The notes under the pieces were generated by a model. The model saw only the letters and a list, made by a program, of their open reading frames with translations. It ran no database searches and was not told where the DNA came from. From contig OZ025255.1 of the NCBI GenBank assembly GCA_964019135.1, positions 27,281,188-27,345,187 of the forward strand: a stretch of DNA of 64,000 nt. The letters run 5' to 3'. Source of the DNA: Arenicola marina (taxonomy: Eukaryota > Annelida > Polychaeta > Arenicolidae). Of this stretch, positions 46,856-58,892 are shown one piece after another. How positions within the stretch are numbered: the stretch's first letter is position 1; the number at the start of each line of letters is the position of its first letter. Made by a program: the position numbers and the translations under genes.

Positions 46856-49321
46856 CGCATCCCGGATGGCAGTCCGGCCTCAGCCCCGCCGCAGTCAGCC
46901 CCCGGGTGGCAGTGCTGAATAAACTTTGTTATTACCTGACTGCGCAGCCCGTCTGCTGATTCATTTCGCCGATCGCGGCAACAGCGGTTCCCCATGCCGT
47001 CTGCTCCTTGCCAAAAGCGCGCCAAACTCGCACGCCTACGGCCGACTATATATCCCGCTCACAAAAATCCAAAGGAATAACTGTGTACTGTTGTCGGCAG
47101 GCATACGATAAGCAGCCTTTCACCCGCTCGTCCGGGGTATGACAGAGGGGGCCCGCCATCGGCAGCATTGGGATGGGGCGGCCGTCTAGGCCTAGTATGC
47201 CTGTGAGAGACGCGCGGCAAGTAGGCGGGGGGAATAGGGGTGGTGGGGATGAGGGGGGCGTCAGAGGACACCCCCCCCCCTCTCGCCACCTCCCCGACCC
47301 TGCCACCAACCGATTCCGTGGGTTGAGAGACGGAGGTGTGGAGGTCGGGGAGTGGGGGCTCACGCGGCCAGTGGGGAGACGTACTCAGCACAATGAACAG
47401 CGGTGACTGCACATTTGCCAAAGCGCCATTCACGGCATCGGCAGAGGATAATTTCAAATTATCGCTCAGCGCCCCAGTGGCGAAGGACTGTGAGGGATGA
47501 CGGGTACTTCAACGCCACGGCGATCAGAGACGCCACCTACCGGCGGCCGGTGACGCCACCTAGCGGCGGCGGCAACCACAGGGGAGGGGAGGGGAGGGAA
47601 GAAGAACAAAACGGTAGCCCTGAGAGACTCGCCTGCCGTGGCGTGTTCCTCGAGGGAACGGTATGCAGCCTAATTAACTACAGGAAACAATGCAAGGACT
47701 TTACACAGAAAGAAACAGACGGCCCCGCGTTATTCGCAGGTGGGTAGCGGACTGAGTCATCTGTGACCGGATACACGTGGCAGCCCCAGGGCCACGGCAG
47801 GTGCTGCCGTGGCCCTGGGGCACAGCGGCCACCCCAAACCCAGAAACCTCCTGGGGTCATGAGCTGATCACGTGACCCAACGCCAGGACCCGGCCGCAGA
47901 TCCCCGCGTGTCGCACGAAGCACAGTTGATTGGCCCAACGGAAGACAATGGAGACCAGAGGTCCCCACAGCGAAAGATGATTGACGCAATTTATGTCACG
48001 GGATGGAACTGGGATAACTGTCGCCGCTCATGCCAACGGCTCGTCGGTTGATTCCTTTTTCCCGGCAAAACCGCTCTATGGACGCAAATACATTTTTCAA
48101 AATCCCCCCCCCCCCACCCCTGGCTGCAAGTTTTAACATATCAGTTCAACCTTTTTAATCGGAATTGCTCGCTCCGTTGGTTCCAATTTCTTATCTTTTT
48201 CATGAGAAATTTCCGCTCTCAGGCATTACAGAGCCCCAGCCCCCCCCCCCCACCGGCAGATGTGTATCATAGTGCGCCCCCCCCCCCCACCCTTCCCCTC
48301 TCCCCGGGATCAGGACTGTACTATAGACGTCATCTCGTCCCTTAGCAAGGCTGCCAGCCGGCCCAAGTGACATCAGCAGGAAGGGTCAGGGACATAGCCT
48401 ATGATCATAGCTCACAGACTGTACAAAGCCCCTGCCATATTCCACGCAGTGTTATTAGAGCGGAGACCGATCACCAGCACTGTAGCCTAAGGCCCCGAGG
48501 CCACGATATTAGAGCCATATATCCTATCCCACCAATCCCTAGCCTTACTACTGCACTGTTAATAATCCAGCAACACTATTAACTGTAAACCGTGCAATAG
48601 CATTACAACACCTTTACTATAAGTAAAATACAATAGCCATACCAGACCAAGTGAGAGAACAATGTATAGAGCGATTCTGAAGTACGCATCCTGCGCCATC
48701 AGCCGCTTAAAAAAAATCAAATGACGCATTTCATTGAACTCTAAGAGACATTTTGACGCATTATAAATATATAGTGAGAAGACATGCAATATCTCATTTA
48801 AATTAATGTCCCATTATTTTTCGGATGTCCCATTAGTTTATGGAGCTCTAGGACACTGGGACCCACTGGCCTACCTACCTTCAGAATCACTGTGTGTATG
48901 TACTAGATGTAGCCATGGAATATATGCACTGGCTTGGTCTAGGCCCCGGTATTCCCACATAATACATGTACACACTTAGCGGAGATTGCCAGGCGGTCAC
49001 TCTTTATTGATTTTTCACGACGTTCCGTGTCGCGCTATGGTTGGCTTCGGTTTTGTTTTCTTCAGTGTCGTTTTTCTTTTCTTCTAAAATGCCGCTATCT
49101 GTGTCGATGTCGCTTTTTCAGCTTCTCGCTTTTTTCAGATTTCAGTGTCGGTTTTGGGGTTTAATGTCGAATGTCAATTTCTCAATTATGTCTGCGTCGA
49201 GTGTAGCCATTTTTCCCTTCCAGACATCTACCATTTTCATCGTCGCTACTTGAACCAACCAACTAAAGATAATGACAATCTCATAGAGGGCGTCGGACTA
49301 GAAGGGACCCAGAATTAAACG
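46856..49321. other. Intergenic sequence with GC-rich and C-run tracts
   Basis: No recognised gene. Contains poly-C runs near 47269, 48103, 48240 and 48279. One perfect hairpin lies at 47783-47821 (listed separately). Confidence 0.5.
47783..47821. repeat. Perfect 18-bp inverted repeat, 3-nt loop
   Basis: GCCCCAGGGCCACGGCAG, then GTG, then its exact reverse complement. GC-rich and would form a very stable hairpin in DNA or RNA. It is not followed by a T run. Confidence 0.95.
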
Positions 49322-49460
49322 CCAGTGGTGGATTTCACGAACGCAGTTTAGCCGACTACGGGGCTCAGAGGGTCAAAGTTACCATATAAATGATGGGCGA
49401 TTTCAGCCGACCAAGCCCCGTAGACGGCTAAACTAGGTACGTGAATTAGGCCACAGCTGG
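49322..49460. mobile_element. Foldback/MITE-like element, about 139 bp
   Basis: Imperfect terminal inverted repeats of about 40 bp. The inner 21 bp (AGTTTAGCCGACTACGGGGCT, 49345-49365) match the reverse complement of 49414-49434 with one mismatch, and similarity extends outward through TTCACG and CCAG. No coding capacity; target-site duplication not resolved. Confidence 0.65.
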
Positions 49461-50027
49461 TCTTAGATCTTAGCAGCCACACTGCTATTTAACACACGCA
49501 TGTACCGGGTAGATTATTTCACTCACTTGACGACGGCTCGTTCAGTGTGACGTCACGTCCGGGGTGAACCTCCCGTGGCTACGAGACCTTGTGACCTCAT
49601 GGTCACTTTGCAAACTCTCACTCGGGGTGGAACGAACCCTGGTTTCCTCGCGGACATAGTTATGGCATTGCTTCTCACGCGAGACTTGTTTTGACACAAC
49701 TCCCCTGTACCATGTCGGATCGCTAGACCTAGTACCATACGCATATTTACCAGTCGCTGCCACACAATCCAGAACCCCCAATCAAGCCAGCTTGTAACAA
49801 TCTATCGCGTCGATCATGCTTGAGAACACAAACAAGACACTCAGCGGGGCACTGATGGTGAATGAGTAAAATCTAAGTTTGCCTGATAAGCTACTTACCC
49901 ACTAGTTCTGGCGGCGAAAGATTGCAGGCTGCATAGTGGCTTTAGACAGAATTATAATTCTTGTTCTTATTCCTTGCTTCCATTGATTCATCATTGGACG
50001 GCGACCTTTGCCCGTCTTTTCCAGCCG

Positions 50028-50990
50028 CTTGCAACTTTCTAGCCCCTATATTGAGCGAGTGGCGGCATTTCCAACTCGCCAGAGCCGCCAGTCGTTTTTC
50101 CCGTGGACGCATCATTAGCGGCCGAGCAGGGGAAGGTGCCCCTCTTTAGAACGCTTTGACATCCTAATTACGCATGACGGTCAATGTGAACGCCATGTAT
50201 TATCTGGTGGTGAATAGTCCCTACCATCTGGAGTACAGACCATGGCTCTACGACGTTTATTTGGTCTTTGACTTTTTTTTTAAATGGCAAGAATCTTTTC
50301 GTCATCTATCATTAGGCCAATTGCTTCGCTGTCATGGAAACGAGTCGTAGTTTCGCGATCGCCATCTTTGTCAAGAAACTTGCTTTGCGATGATAAAACC
50401 TCACTCTGTTGTGAAGGATACTGAGATAGCGTAAGCGAAAGTAGGTCATATTCACTCTAATTCATTTTCCCTCATGTTCCATGTTAAATGTGTTCGACTA
50501 TATACCGAAAGGTAATAGAGTTTTGTCACCATGTTGCCAGTTGATGGCTCAGCTTTAATATTCCCGTAGTTTGCAAGCACTCCCAAATCTCTGACGCCGA
50601 TACTAAGCGAGTGGCGGCCTTTGAAACTCGCAAGAGCCGCCAGCCGTTTCCCCGTTGATTCATAATTAGCGGCCGAGCAGGGAAAGGCGCCCTTCTTTCA
50701 AGCACTTGGACATCTTAATTACGCACGGTAAGCATCGTTAACGTCATGTGTTGTCCGGGAGTTAATGTTTTTTTATCTTTTGGCGAAAAGACCAAAGGTC
50801 TGAGACGTTTATCTGATTTTTGACAAATTTTTTTAAATGGTAACAATCTGTATGTTTAGCATTAGGCCAATTGCTTTGTTGTCATGGAAACGGAAAGTAA
50901 AAGGGCGATCGCCGTATTTGTTTTGTAAATAAGCTTTACGATGAGAGTACTTAGCGTGATCGAATTTAGGTCATAGTCACTCTAGTTTCA
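50028..50990. repeat. Diverged direct duplication of about 560 bp
   Basis: Segments starting near 50047 (TATTGAGCGAGTGGCGGC) and 50605 (TACTAAGCGAGTGGCGGC) align over several hundred bases. Shared blocks include TTAGCGGCCGAGCAGGG, AATTACGCA, TAGGCCAATTGCTT and GTCATGGAAACG. Divergence suggests an old tandem duplication. Confidence 0.8.
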
Positions 50991-51712
50991 AATTTCGAAC
51001 AATTCCTGCGTCGTCATTTCGCGCTCGAAATCCATTTGATAAGCATTATGGCTAACATGTACCTTGTTTACCCAATGAAAAAAATCCTAGTACTGTTTGA
51101 CGAAGGCAGTTATGACATACGGGACAAAACATTTTTTCCAGCATGAGAGATAGGGGGCTTTAACGTGGGGCGTTCCGTAAGGAAATACCGTCACCCCTGG
51201 AACCGGAAATAAGATTGGAACGTATTGTTTTTATCTCTACAGGAGATCACGTTCCCTACAACATGACGTCGGTCTAGCATTTTTGGCATTTTGTTTCGAT
51301 TTTTGACGATTTTTTGTATGTACCGATAGTGACGTCATTGTGACGTCATGTGAATTATCGAAAAAGGCCTAAGATTCTACAGAGATTATTCCTATTCATA
51401 TTTCTATGACGTATCAGAACCTTATAGCGATAGCTTAGTTCTAAATGTGTCGAAAAGCGAAAAAAATAACAAAGGTAATTTAGTGCGTTTTCCGAAAAAA
51501 CAATTAACTCATTTTGCTCGAAAATTAGTACGACGCGTCAAAAAGTGAATATACACGCACCTCGACCGGTAGCACATTCTGAAACTTACCCGAGATCTCT
51601 ATCTCTACTATTAACGGAGATTTATGCGTTTTTAACCTTTCACCTTTGACCTACATAGGCCATTAACGAACTCGACCTAGCGATTTTGCCAATCTACCCT
51701 TTGGTGAAGGAA
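50991..51712. other. Intergenic sequence without recognised feature
   Basis: AT-rich single-copy sequence. A paired CRE-like motif, GTGACGTCATTGTGACGTCA, lies near 51329. No coding family recognised. Confidence 0.5.
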
Positions 51713-52505
51713 CAAAGATCAGCCAAAGCCAGCTACTTCCCACCTTATCCGACAGACACAGCCACACGCCCAACGTACAGGGACCCATGACCCCGCACCA
51801 TGCCTACTCGTCCAGGGCAACCAAGGTACAGACGGGCGGAAGCTACTTCCCACCTTATCCGACAGACACAGCCACACGCCCAACGTACAGGATCCCATGG
51901 CCCCGCACCATGCCTACTCGTCCAGGGCAACCAAGGTACGGAAAGGCGGAAGCTACTTCCCACCTTACCCGACAGACACAGCCACACGCCCAACGCACAG
52001 GGACCCATGGCCCCGCACCATGCCTACTCGTCCAGGGCAACCAAGGTACGGAAAGGCGGAAGCTTCTTCCCACCTTACCCGACAGACACAGCCACACGCC
52101 CAACGTACAGGATCCCATGGCCCCGCACCATGCCTACTCGTCCAGGGCAACCAAGGTACGGAAAGGCGGAAGCTTCTTCCCACCTTACCCGACAGACACA
52201 GCCACACGCCCAACGCACAGGGACCCATGGCCCCGCACCATGCCTACTCGTCCAGGGCAACCAAGGTACGGAAAGGCGGAAGCTTCTTCCCACCTTACCC
52301 GACAGACACAGCCACACGCCCAACGTACAGGATCCCATGGCCCCGCACCATGCCTACTCGTCCAGGGCAAACAAGGTACGGAAAGGCGGAAGCTTCTTCC
52401 CACCTTACCCGACAGACACAGCCACACGCCCAACGCACAGGGACCCATGACCCCGCATCATGTCTACTCGTCCAGGGCAAACAAGGTACGGACAGGCGGA
52501 ACAAG
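51713..52505. repeat. 110-bp tandem array with alternating 220-bp dimers
   Basis: About seven copies of a 110-bp unit with CCCGACAGACACAGCCACAC, CCCCGCACCATGCCTACTCG and CAAGGTACGGAAAGGCGGAA. Units alternate between GTACAGGATCCCATGG and GCACAGGGACCCATGG, a two-unit higher-order pattern. Confidence 0.96.
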
Positions 52506-54002
52506 GTCGGCTAGTTTTATGTGTTACGGTTCAGTTGGTGCGGCGGGGGTGGAAGGATGGGGGAGGTATGTGATAAGACTACTACCATAGGAATACAGCT
52601 GCACTAACACGGTTAGATATCAGCGTGCAGCGCCCAATTGGGTACTTTTAAATAGGCCAAGCGTGTAGGGGAAGGAGGGGGCAATTAGCAATGTAACCAA
52701 TTAAAATTACTATCATATTGCTTTTAAAACAATGTAATTGACTAGGATTTCGGATTACCCCATGCAATTCCTTTAAATCTTTTAATATTGCACGGGTCAT
52801 TGCGGCTTCAGTATGACGGTTTCAACGCCTTTTCAACTCCAGTAAAACACTTAACATTGTTATCACTCAACTCGTTGTAGCTTCTAAAGTTTGTTGTCAA
52901 ATATGAAATAAATTTTCTATATGCATACTTCATCTTTACAAATTTGCCGCAGTCGAAGAGTTATCTATTCCCGGAATGTCCCCACTCATTTAGAAAGAGG
53001 CCACCTTCGCCTTAAGAAAGGAGCCATGTGGCTGCAACCCGGGGCCGGACTGAGGCCGGATTGAGGCATGGGTCTGTGTGGGGGTGAGGGATGTCCTGGG
53101 TATCTACAGGGCGAGGGGTGGGGCTGTGTGTGTGGGAGGCGGCCTGATGGTGGGTGTGGGATGGGGGGGGTAATGGCCTGGGTGTGTGTGTGTGTGGGAG
53201 GGGGGGGGGGCTAGGTGTGTGTGGGGGGGGGGGCCCCGGGTGTGTGTGGGGGGGGGGGGGTGGCCTGGGTGTGTGCACATGCCTCCTTCAACATTAAACA
53301 GCCATTTGTCGAGGTAATCCCATACTCAACTGAAACACGATCATCTTAACCCGAGGAGAACATTAATATGTGAATTCGCTGTTGTGAACCTCGTAAAATA
53401 AATAAAGTTTATATAAAAAAAAATCTTAACATTAAGAGGAGCCATGCGGCGAGGTAACCCCATATTCTTTTCGAATGAAGCCATCTTACCATAAAGGACG
53501 GCGGGGTACTGCAGACAGTCGCTGATTAGTTTCCGGTCAGCCATACACGGCAGTCGTCTGTGAGCATTCAGAGCGGACAGTAACACCATACCATTAGTCA
53601 CGGTAAGTGACATCCGGTACCGAGGCCCATGGCCACAAGACACCCCCCGCCGGGAGGACAAGTGGCATTTGGCGTAACGGCTGAAAATCGGCAGGAACCA
53701 TTCTATGGCCAGGACGGACGTAACAACGAGACCGTGTTCCGGTCATTCAGACAGAATACTCGCCAAGAAGCAGCTTTAAGTACCAATTAAAAGAAAATAC
53801 CGGGCGGCTGCAATGTGATATAAAAGTTAAACTCCGTTGGTATAAAATCTATTTGCCGTTAATCGTTTCATCGAGAAAATCGCACATCAACAGTATAAAA
53901 TACTGATTTTCGCCCATCAGGCGGGTGTTGACATGTTCTGAACACGTGACCAGAATTAGCCAATCACACGCAAGGTGTTGACATCATCGAGGACGACCAT
54001 CC
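52506..54002. other. Intergenic sequence with GT-rich tract
   Basis: A GTGTGG/GGGGGG low-complexity tract lies at about 53084-53275. Two stretches near 53290 and 53440 (GCCATGCGGCGAGGTAACCC) weakly resemble the SINE A body. No gene recognised. Confidence 0.5.
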
Positions 54003-54212
54003 GCTAAACCAAAAACGTGTTTACATGCGAGAAGCAGCCAGCAGCTCTTGCGGCAATGGCTACAGAAGATTGCTCGTGTGAGTTTTGAACCCACCATTCA
54101 AGAGTATGTTCCGACCACTTTGAGAAAAAATGCTTTGAAGAAGTGCGTAGGCAGAGGACCAAACGAACATATAAAGCTGAGCCTGAAGCTTGAAGCTGTT
54201 CCAACCGTATTT
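54003..54212 (+). pseudogene. THAP zinc-finger domain relic
   Basis: Read in two frames this matches the C-terminal two thirds of a THAP domain, a DNA-binding C2CH zinc finger found in THAP proteins and P-element/THAP9-like transposases. Frame A gives RQWLQKIARVSFEPTIQEY (54048-54104). Frame B gives SRVCSDHFEKKCFEEVRRQ (54098-54154), with the family's CxxHF signature. Frame A resumes with EAVPTVF (54192-54212), the AVPTIF box. The two shifts compensate, so frame A stays open from 54048 to 54332 while its middle part reads out of frame. The N-terminal C-x-x-C half was not recognised. Likely a dead gene or transposon fragment; sequencing error is an alternative. Confidence 0.65.
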
Positions 54213-56006
54213 TGCCATCGCCATCCCCTGCCTCCACCCCCTGCTGCACAGTATGTACATGGCCCGCCAATCGAACCTGCTGCTGGCTTCACGCATCTCT
54301 CCTCCCTTCAGCCCACCCCACCACCCATATAGACCGCCCTAACCCATACGGCCGTTCTAGTAGTAAAGCCGTCCTGTCCATACACCCTTCAGTGACAGTG
54401 AGTTTCTAAGAGAGCAGCTGTATCAAATGGCCCATCCCTCTACGAGTCCAATCAAAATTGGGCACCCTGCCAACGATGCCGATGGATTGCTGACTCCACT
54501 CCTACCCCGCCCCGCTCCCTCCCCCCATTTAATGGAACACGGCTTCAACGACCACGCGATGCGTCAACGACCTTACGGGTTCAAGCTGGTACCCGATTAC
54601 ACCATCAGTTGGTGTAAATTCGGTGTTTACTTCAACTTCTTTGACCGACTCGCCAGAAGTTTGTTCTTGATCCGCCATATTGTAAACATCCGGAAGGACC
54701 ATCGTCGTAAAAACTCTAACGCGATGTAATTAGGTAATTGAACCGCTTCGATAATATGGATAGGTACTACCTAAAAAATGCGAGCGTATATTTATTAATT
54801 CATTAATAGATAGATATTAATAGATTAATATTCAAAATTAATGTCACTTCGGCTTGCCATAAAGAATATCTTTGGCGGGATGACGTATACCATGCACATG
54901 CTTGTGGCATATCACAGTTGGTTGCTTAGGAACTCCCATTGTGACGTCATATTCATAACATTTTGACGTCACAACTACTCACTATGCAGCCGATGGGCGG
55001 TCACCAAGAGCGCTCTGCATGGCAACAGACATTTAGCCCGTCGCTTATACAAAATAAACTTTAATTTGAAGTATAGGCCTACATCCAATGTTAACATTGA
55101 ATAATTGATTCTTTAATTTTGTGGGGTAGCTGATTTAATTATTAAAGACATGACATAATAGGCTTCAACCTCTCTTTGCTTGGATATATTTACGTACAGC
55201 TGATATTTACTCCGAATCCGAAAACGGCTCATGGGGGTTGTTACGCGAAATGAAAGTCCTAAGCCTATGCTTCAAATGGACATTGAAGATGCATGCATGT
55301 TACATTAAGAGCTCGCTTGCGCTCGCTATTATAGCTTCCGGTGGTAGTAGTCGTCTAAACCTACTGGTCGCTTCATTGCCGGTGACGTCATCATTAGCGC
55401 GCTGAGGCAGGGGCCCATGGCAAGTGCTTGGAACTTCACTAAGGTATGATCCAAAAAAGTTAAATTTTGTGTAATGTTTAGTTAATTCCCTATAGTTTAA
55501 CTCAAAATGTCAATAATATGGGCCTTAATAATATTTGATCTGGAGAATATTGTGCCACAGCATTGTTCTGTAATTTTTATATTACCAATCTCTTCTCCAT
55601 GTCAAAGGCGTATATTCTGTCTTGAATTTAAATCCTGACAGCCCTTGGGCTATCCGCAGAGAAGCAAATTTATTCACCGGAGCTGAAGTTGGTGGCCGGT
55701 TTTATATCCCTGCGCGCCTGTTCGCTGTTAGGTATTCAGTGTGATGTTGACCGCGGCTCGCTAGGACGTCCGCGCGCAATAAACTAGTGCGCGCAGCTGC
55801 ATGTTGAAATTGTTGTTCTACATACTCAACGAGATATACGACTTGATATTTAGTCTTGATTCTAAAATGTACAAAATATAACATGGCGTATGTAGGTAGG
55901 CTACTTTACCAAGGCATTAGATCTGTTAATCTCTCTGGCGGTCCACGTTAGGGCACATGGGAGCCACTACACTGAGTACACCGCGAACCTCACAATGCAA
56001 ACGTGG
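54213..56006. other. Intergenic sequence without recognised feature
   Basis: No gene recognised. AT-rich near 54770-54850. Near 54939 and 54963 there are two TGACGTCA-type motifs 24 bp apart. Confidence 0.5.
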
Positions 56007-56690
56007 TTGATGGTTGAATATTCAGGACGCTTAAACCAGTTATGGTCATATCGCGTTAATAATAATAATCAGTTTATTGTGCACTGTAGGCTCACAGCCT
56101 CAAAGTACAAATATATGTATATACAAATAACATCAAGTAAATAAGGTAACATTTTGAAACAGTTTTTCCCTTAATTTGTACGCATCGCGGAGAAATAGCA
56201 CGATGTTATATAGGGTGGGGGTATCTATTGACATCATCAAAAAGGTAAACTCCCAACTCAAGTTCTGCTTCTGGTCTGTGACTTCAGGTAGGTATTTTTT
56301 TCGTGACGCTTGATACAAAGGGCAAAAACAGATTAGGTCTATCTCATCTTCTATAACACTTTCACCATTATTTTTACAATACATACACAGTCTTTCTTCC
56401 CTTGGGATTCCTAAATGTCTGCCTTTCTCTATGTTTAGTGGGTGTGTGGAACATCGAAATTGGGCCAGGAGTTTTCGAAGATAGCTTTCCTTAATAGAAA
56501 AATATACGGTTCTGTTGTCAAGGTTCTTTTATACTTTCTATATGTGTCGAGTCGGTTATTTTCTTCTAGGCAAAAAGGGGAAGAAGGAAGGGAAGAACGA
56601 AGCCATACCCCGGGGGTAATCCCCTACTCTTTGCAATGAAGTACCTTTATCCTGCGACCGGACATGACCACGAAGGGCGCGAAGGCATGA
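56007..56690 (-). mobile_element. SINE family A copy split by a LINE insertion
   Basis: The left part (56007-56060: TTCAGGACGCTTAAACC, GGTCATATCGCGTTAA) and right part (about 56573-56690: AAGGAAGGGAAGAACGAAGC, CCCGGGGGTAATCCCCTACT) are contiguous in the copies at 24553 and 33786. About 512 bp of LINE separates them here. Confidence 0.85.
56058..56572 (-). mobile_element. 5'-truncated LINE, end of the reverse-transcriptase ORF and 3' tail
   Basis: On the minus strand an open frame ending at 56133 encodes SYLRKLLAQFRCSTHPL, then NIEKGRHLGIPREERLCMYC and FCPLYQASRKKYLPE. This is the C-terminal region typical of non-LTR retrotransposon polymerase ORFs (R-x-LA-x-FR...GRH...ERLC-x-x-C...CP-Y...R). 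The 3' end is CACAATAAACTGATTATTATT followed by TTAA. The polymerase domain proper is absent through 5' truncation. Confidence 0.85.
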
Positions 56691-57236
56691 TATCTATTTA
56701 GGGTGACGCTGAATTTAACCCCAAGCGGAGTGAGTATCTGGAGCTAAACGGAATATGGACACTGAAGACATGCGTTTTTTTCTTAAAATTAGCAAAGAGT
56801 GTAAGTCAATGGTACGCCCACGAGCCTGAGAGGTTAGGATGAACAGGCATATCCCACACTTTCACACACACCAGTTTCTCAGAATGCCTCACGTATTACT
56901 CATGAGAGTGGCCGCGGCCGTGCTGTACGCGGATGGGTCGACCACGTACCGTCTGTGCCTGAGGCCGTGTCAGCAACCCATCTCACGATCCCCTCAAGGA
57001 CAAGATGCAAATGGCAGACGCCCTCAACCCAAAGGATACGCTGATCAGCCGAGCCGACCGACTCCATAGAAAGCAGAACGGCCGGCGAGGCGTAACCGGA
57101 GAGCGCACACAAAACGACGGCCTCCAAGACCCGTCAAGGGCAGCAAGCAACAATCGGTTTGGTCGCTCCTGGAAGTCAAGAGCAGCAAGCAACAAACAAT
57201 CGGTTTGATCGCCCCGATCCTGGAAGCCGGACGACG

Positions 57237-57536
57237 TAGCGCCTCCAGCGTGTCCTCGCCTCCAGCGTGTCCTCGCCTCCAGCGTGTCCTCGCCTCCAGC
57301 GTGTCCTCGCCTCCAGCGTGTCCTCGCCTCCAGCGTGTCCTCGCCTCCAGCGTGTCCTCGCCTCCAGCGTGTCCTCGCCTCCAGCGTGTCTTCGCCTCCA
57401 GCGTGTCCTCGCCTCCAGCGTGTCCTCGCCTCCAGCGTGTCTTCGCCTCCAGCGTGTCTTCGCCTCCAGCGTGTCCTCGCCTCCAGCGTGTCCTCGCCCC
57501 CAGCGTGTCTTCGCCTCCAGCGTGTTCTCGCTCCAG
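57237..57536. repeat. 17-bp minisatellite, about 17 copies
   Basis: Unit GCCTCCAGCGTGTCCTC with C/T variants (GTCTTC). Nearly perfect. Confidence 0.97.
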
Positions 57537-57639
57537 CTAGAATACTCACCCGGGCACGGCATTGGAGCGTCAACACCAACCCACCCACTCCCGCACCCAG
57601 TCAATCACCAAGTCAATCAGGGAAAAGGAATTGGAGTTT

Positions 57640-57803
57640 TATGCCGCTTTTGTGTGCACAAAGGCCAAGCTGGGCCAAGGAACCTCCCGGGACGATGAAG
57701 GATGAACCATTCCCCCCCCCCCACCCCCAGATTAGCTGTCTGGGTCCGGGTTCGAACCCGGGAGCTGTGTTCTAGTGCGCTAACCACTACACCAAGGGGA
57801 GGC
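57640..57803 (-). mobile_element. tRNA-derived SINE (family C) or tRNA pseudogene
   Basis: The minus strand reads GCCTCCCCTTGGTGTAGTGG then TTAGCGCACT (box A region) and CCCGGGTTCGAACCCGG (box B in a perfect T-arm stem), followed by non-tRNA sequence with a G run. The acceptor stem does not close with the sequence after the T arm, so a functional tRNA is unlikely. Confidence 0.55.
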
Positions 57804-58267
57804 CCCCTCCAAGTGAAGGAAATGTGTAAATATGTGCCGCAGGGAACAGGACTCAACCCCGCGACCTTTTAATCCTACCAATGCATGCATACATCATGCA
57901 TACATCAATTCGCCGGACACCAGACAATCCCTTCCCCCGTCACACAGCCAATCACGGGTCCGTACGACTCACTTCCGGACTCCGTCGCCAAGGGTGATTA
58001 CATGGCCATCGACCTCACTCACCCGCTGGCAACTGTCGGCACCGCCAGGGTGGGTGGGGCGCGGTGGGATGCGGTGATGTCAGGATCCATTACCAAGGAA
58101 ACGACGGTATCAAGACGGTGCTAAGTTACATATAAAGGTGCTGGCGGCTACGCAATATGCGGCAAGCTATGCAGATATATGGGAAGGGCGAGAGGAAGTA
58201 GAACTTGATGGCATAGGAGGATGAGGGGCTCATGTTGCCCGACGGGGTCTGGCCGCGACGGCGAACA
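57804..58267. other. Intergenic sequence without recognised feature
   Basis: No gene, repeat family or RNA recognised. Confidence 0.5.
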
Positions 58268-58892
58268 CACTTTCCCCAGTAACAGCTGACCTCAGCAACT
58301 CTCCCCAGTAACAGCTGACAACCTCAGCGACTCTCCCCAGTAACAGCTGACAACCTCAGCGACTCTCCCTAGTAACAGCTGACAGCCTCAACGACTCTCC
58401 CCAGTAACATCTGTACAGGACAACCCCAGCATCTCTCCCCTGTAACAGCTGTACAGAACAACCTCAGCGACTCTTCCCAGTAACAGCTGTGTAAGACAGC
58501 CTCAGCGACTCTCCCCAGTAACAGCTGCACAGGACAACCTCAGCGACTCTCCCCAGTAACAGCTGACAACCTCAGCGACTCTCCCTAGTAACAGCTGACA
58601 GCCTCAACGACTCTCCCCAGTAACATCTGTACAGGACAACCCCAGCATCTCTCCCCTGTAACAGCTGTACAGAACAACCTCAGCGACTCTTCCCAGTAAC
58701 AGCTGTGTAAGACAGCCTCAGCGACTCTCCCCAGTAACAGCTGCACAGGACAACCTCAGCGACTCTCCCCAGTAACAGCTGACAACCTCAGCGACTCTTC
58801 CCAGTGACAGCTGTACAGGACAACCCCAGCCACTCTCCCCAGTAACAGCTGTACAGAACAACCTCAGCGACTCTCCCCAGTAACAGCTGTGT
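58268..58892. repeat. Variable 30-40-bp array (CTCCCCAGTAACAGCTG type) ending at a gap
   Basis: Units of GACTCTCCCCAGTAACAGCT plus GACAACCTCAGC or GTACAGGACAACC...AGC. A block of about 245 bp is duplicated (58323 onward and 58568 onward). The array runs straight into the N run, so its true length is unknown. Confidence 0.95.

Noticed and set aside
53470-53500. Minus-strand ATG|GTAAG near 53485 as the missing first trpm exon
   Set aside because: Phase would fit, but the site is inside a weakly SINE-like stretch, 24 kb upstream, with no other support. A similar ATG|GTAGG near 45893 is equally plausible by chance.
57730-57803. Functional tRNA gene
   Set aside because: Good T arm and box A, but the acceptor stem does not pair and the sequence continues as a SINE-like body.
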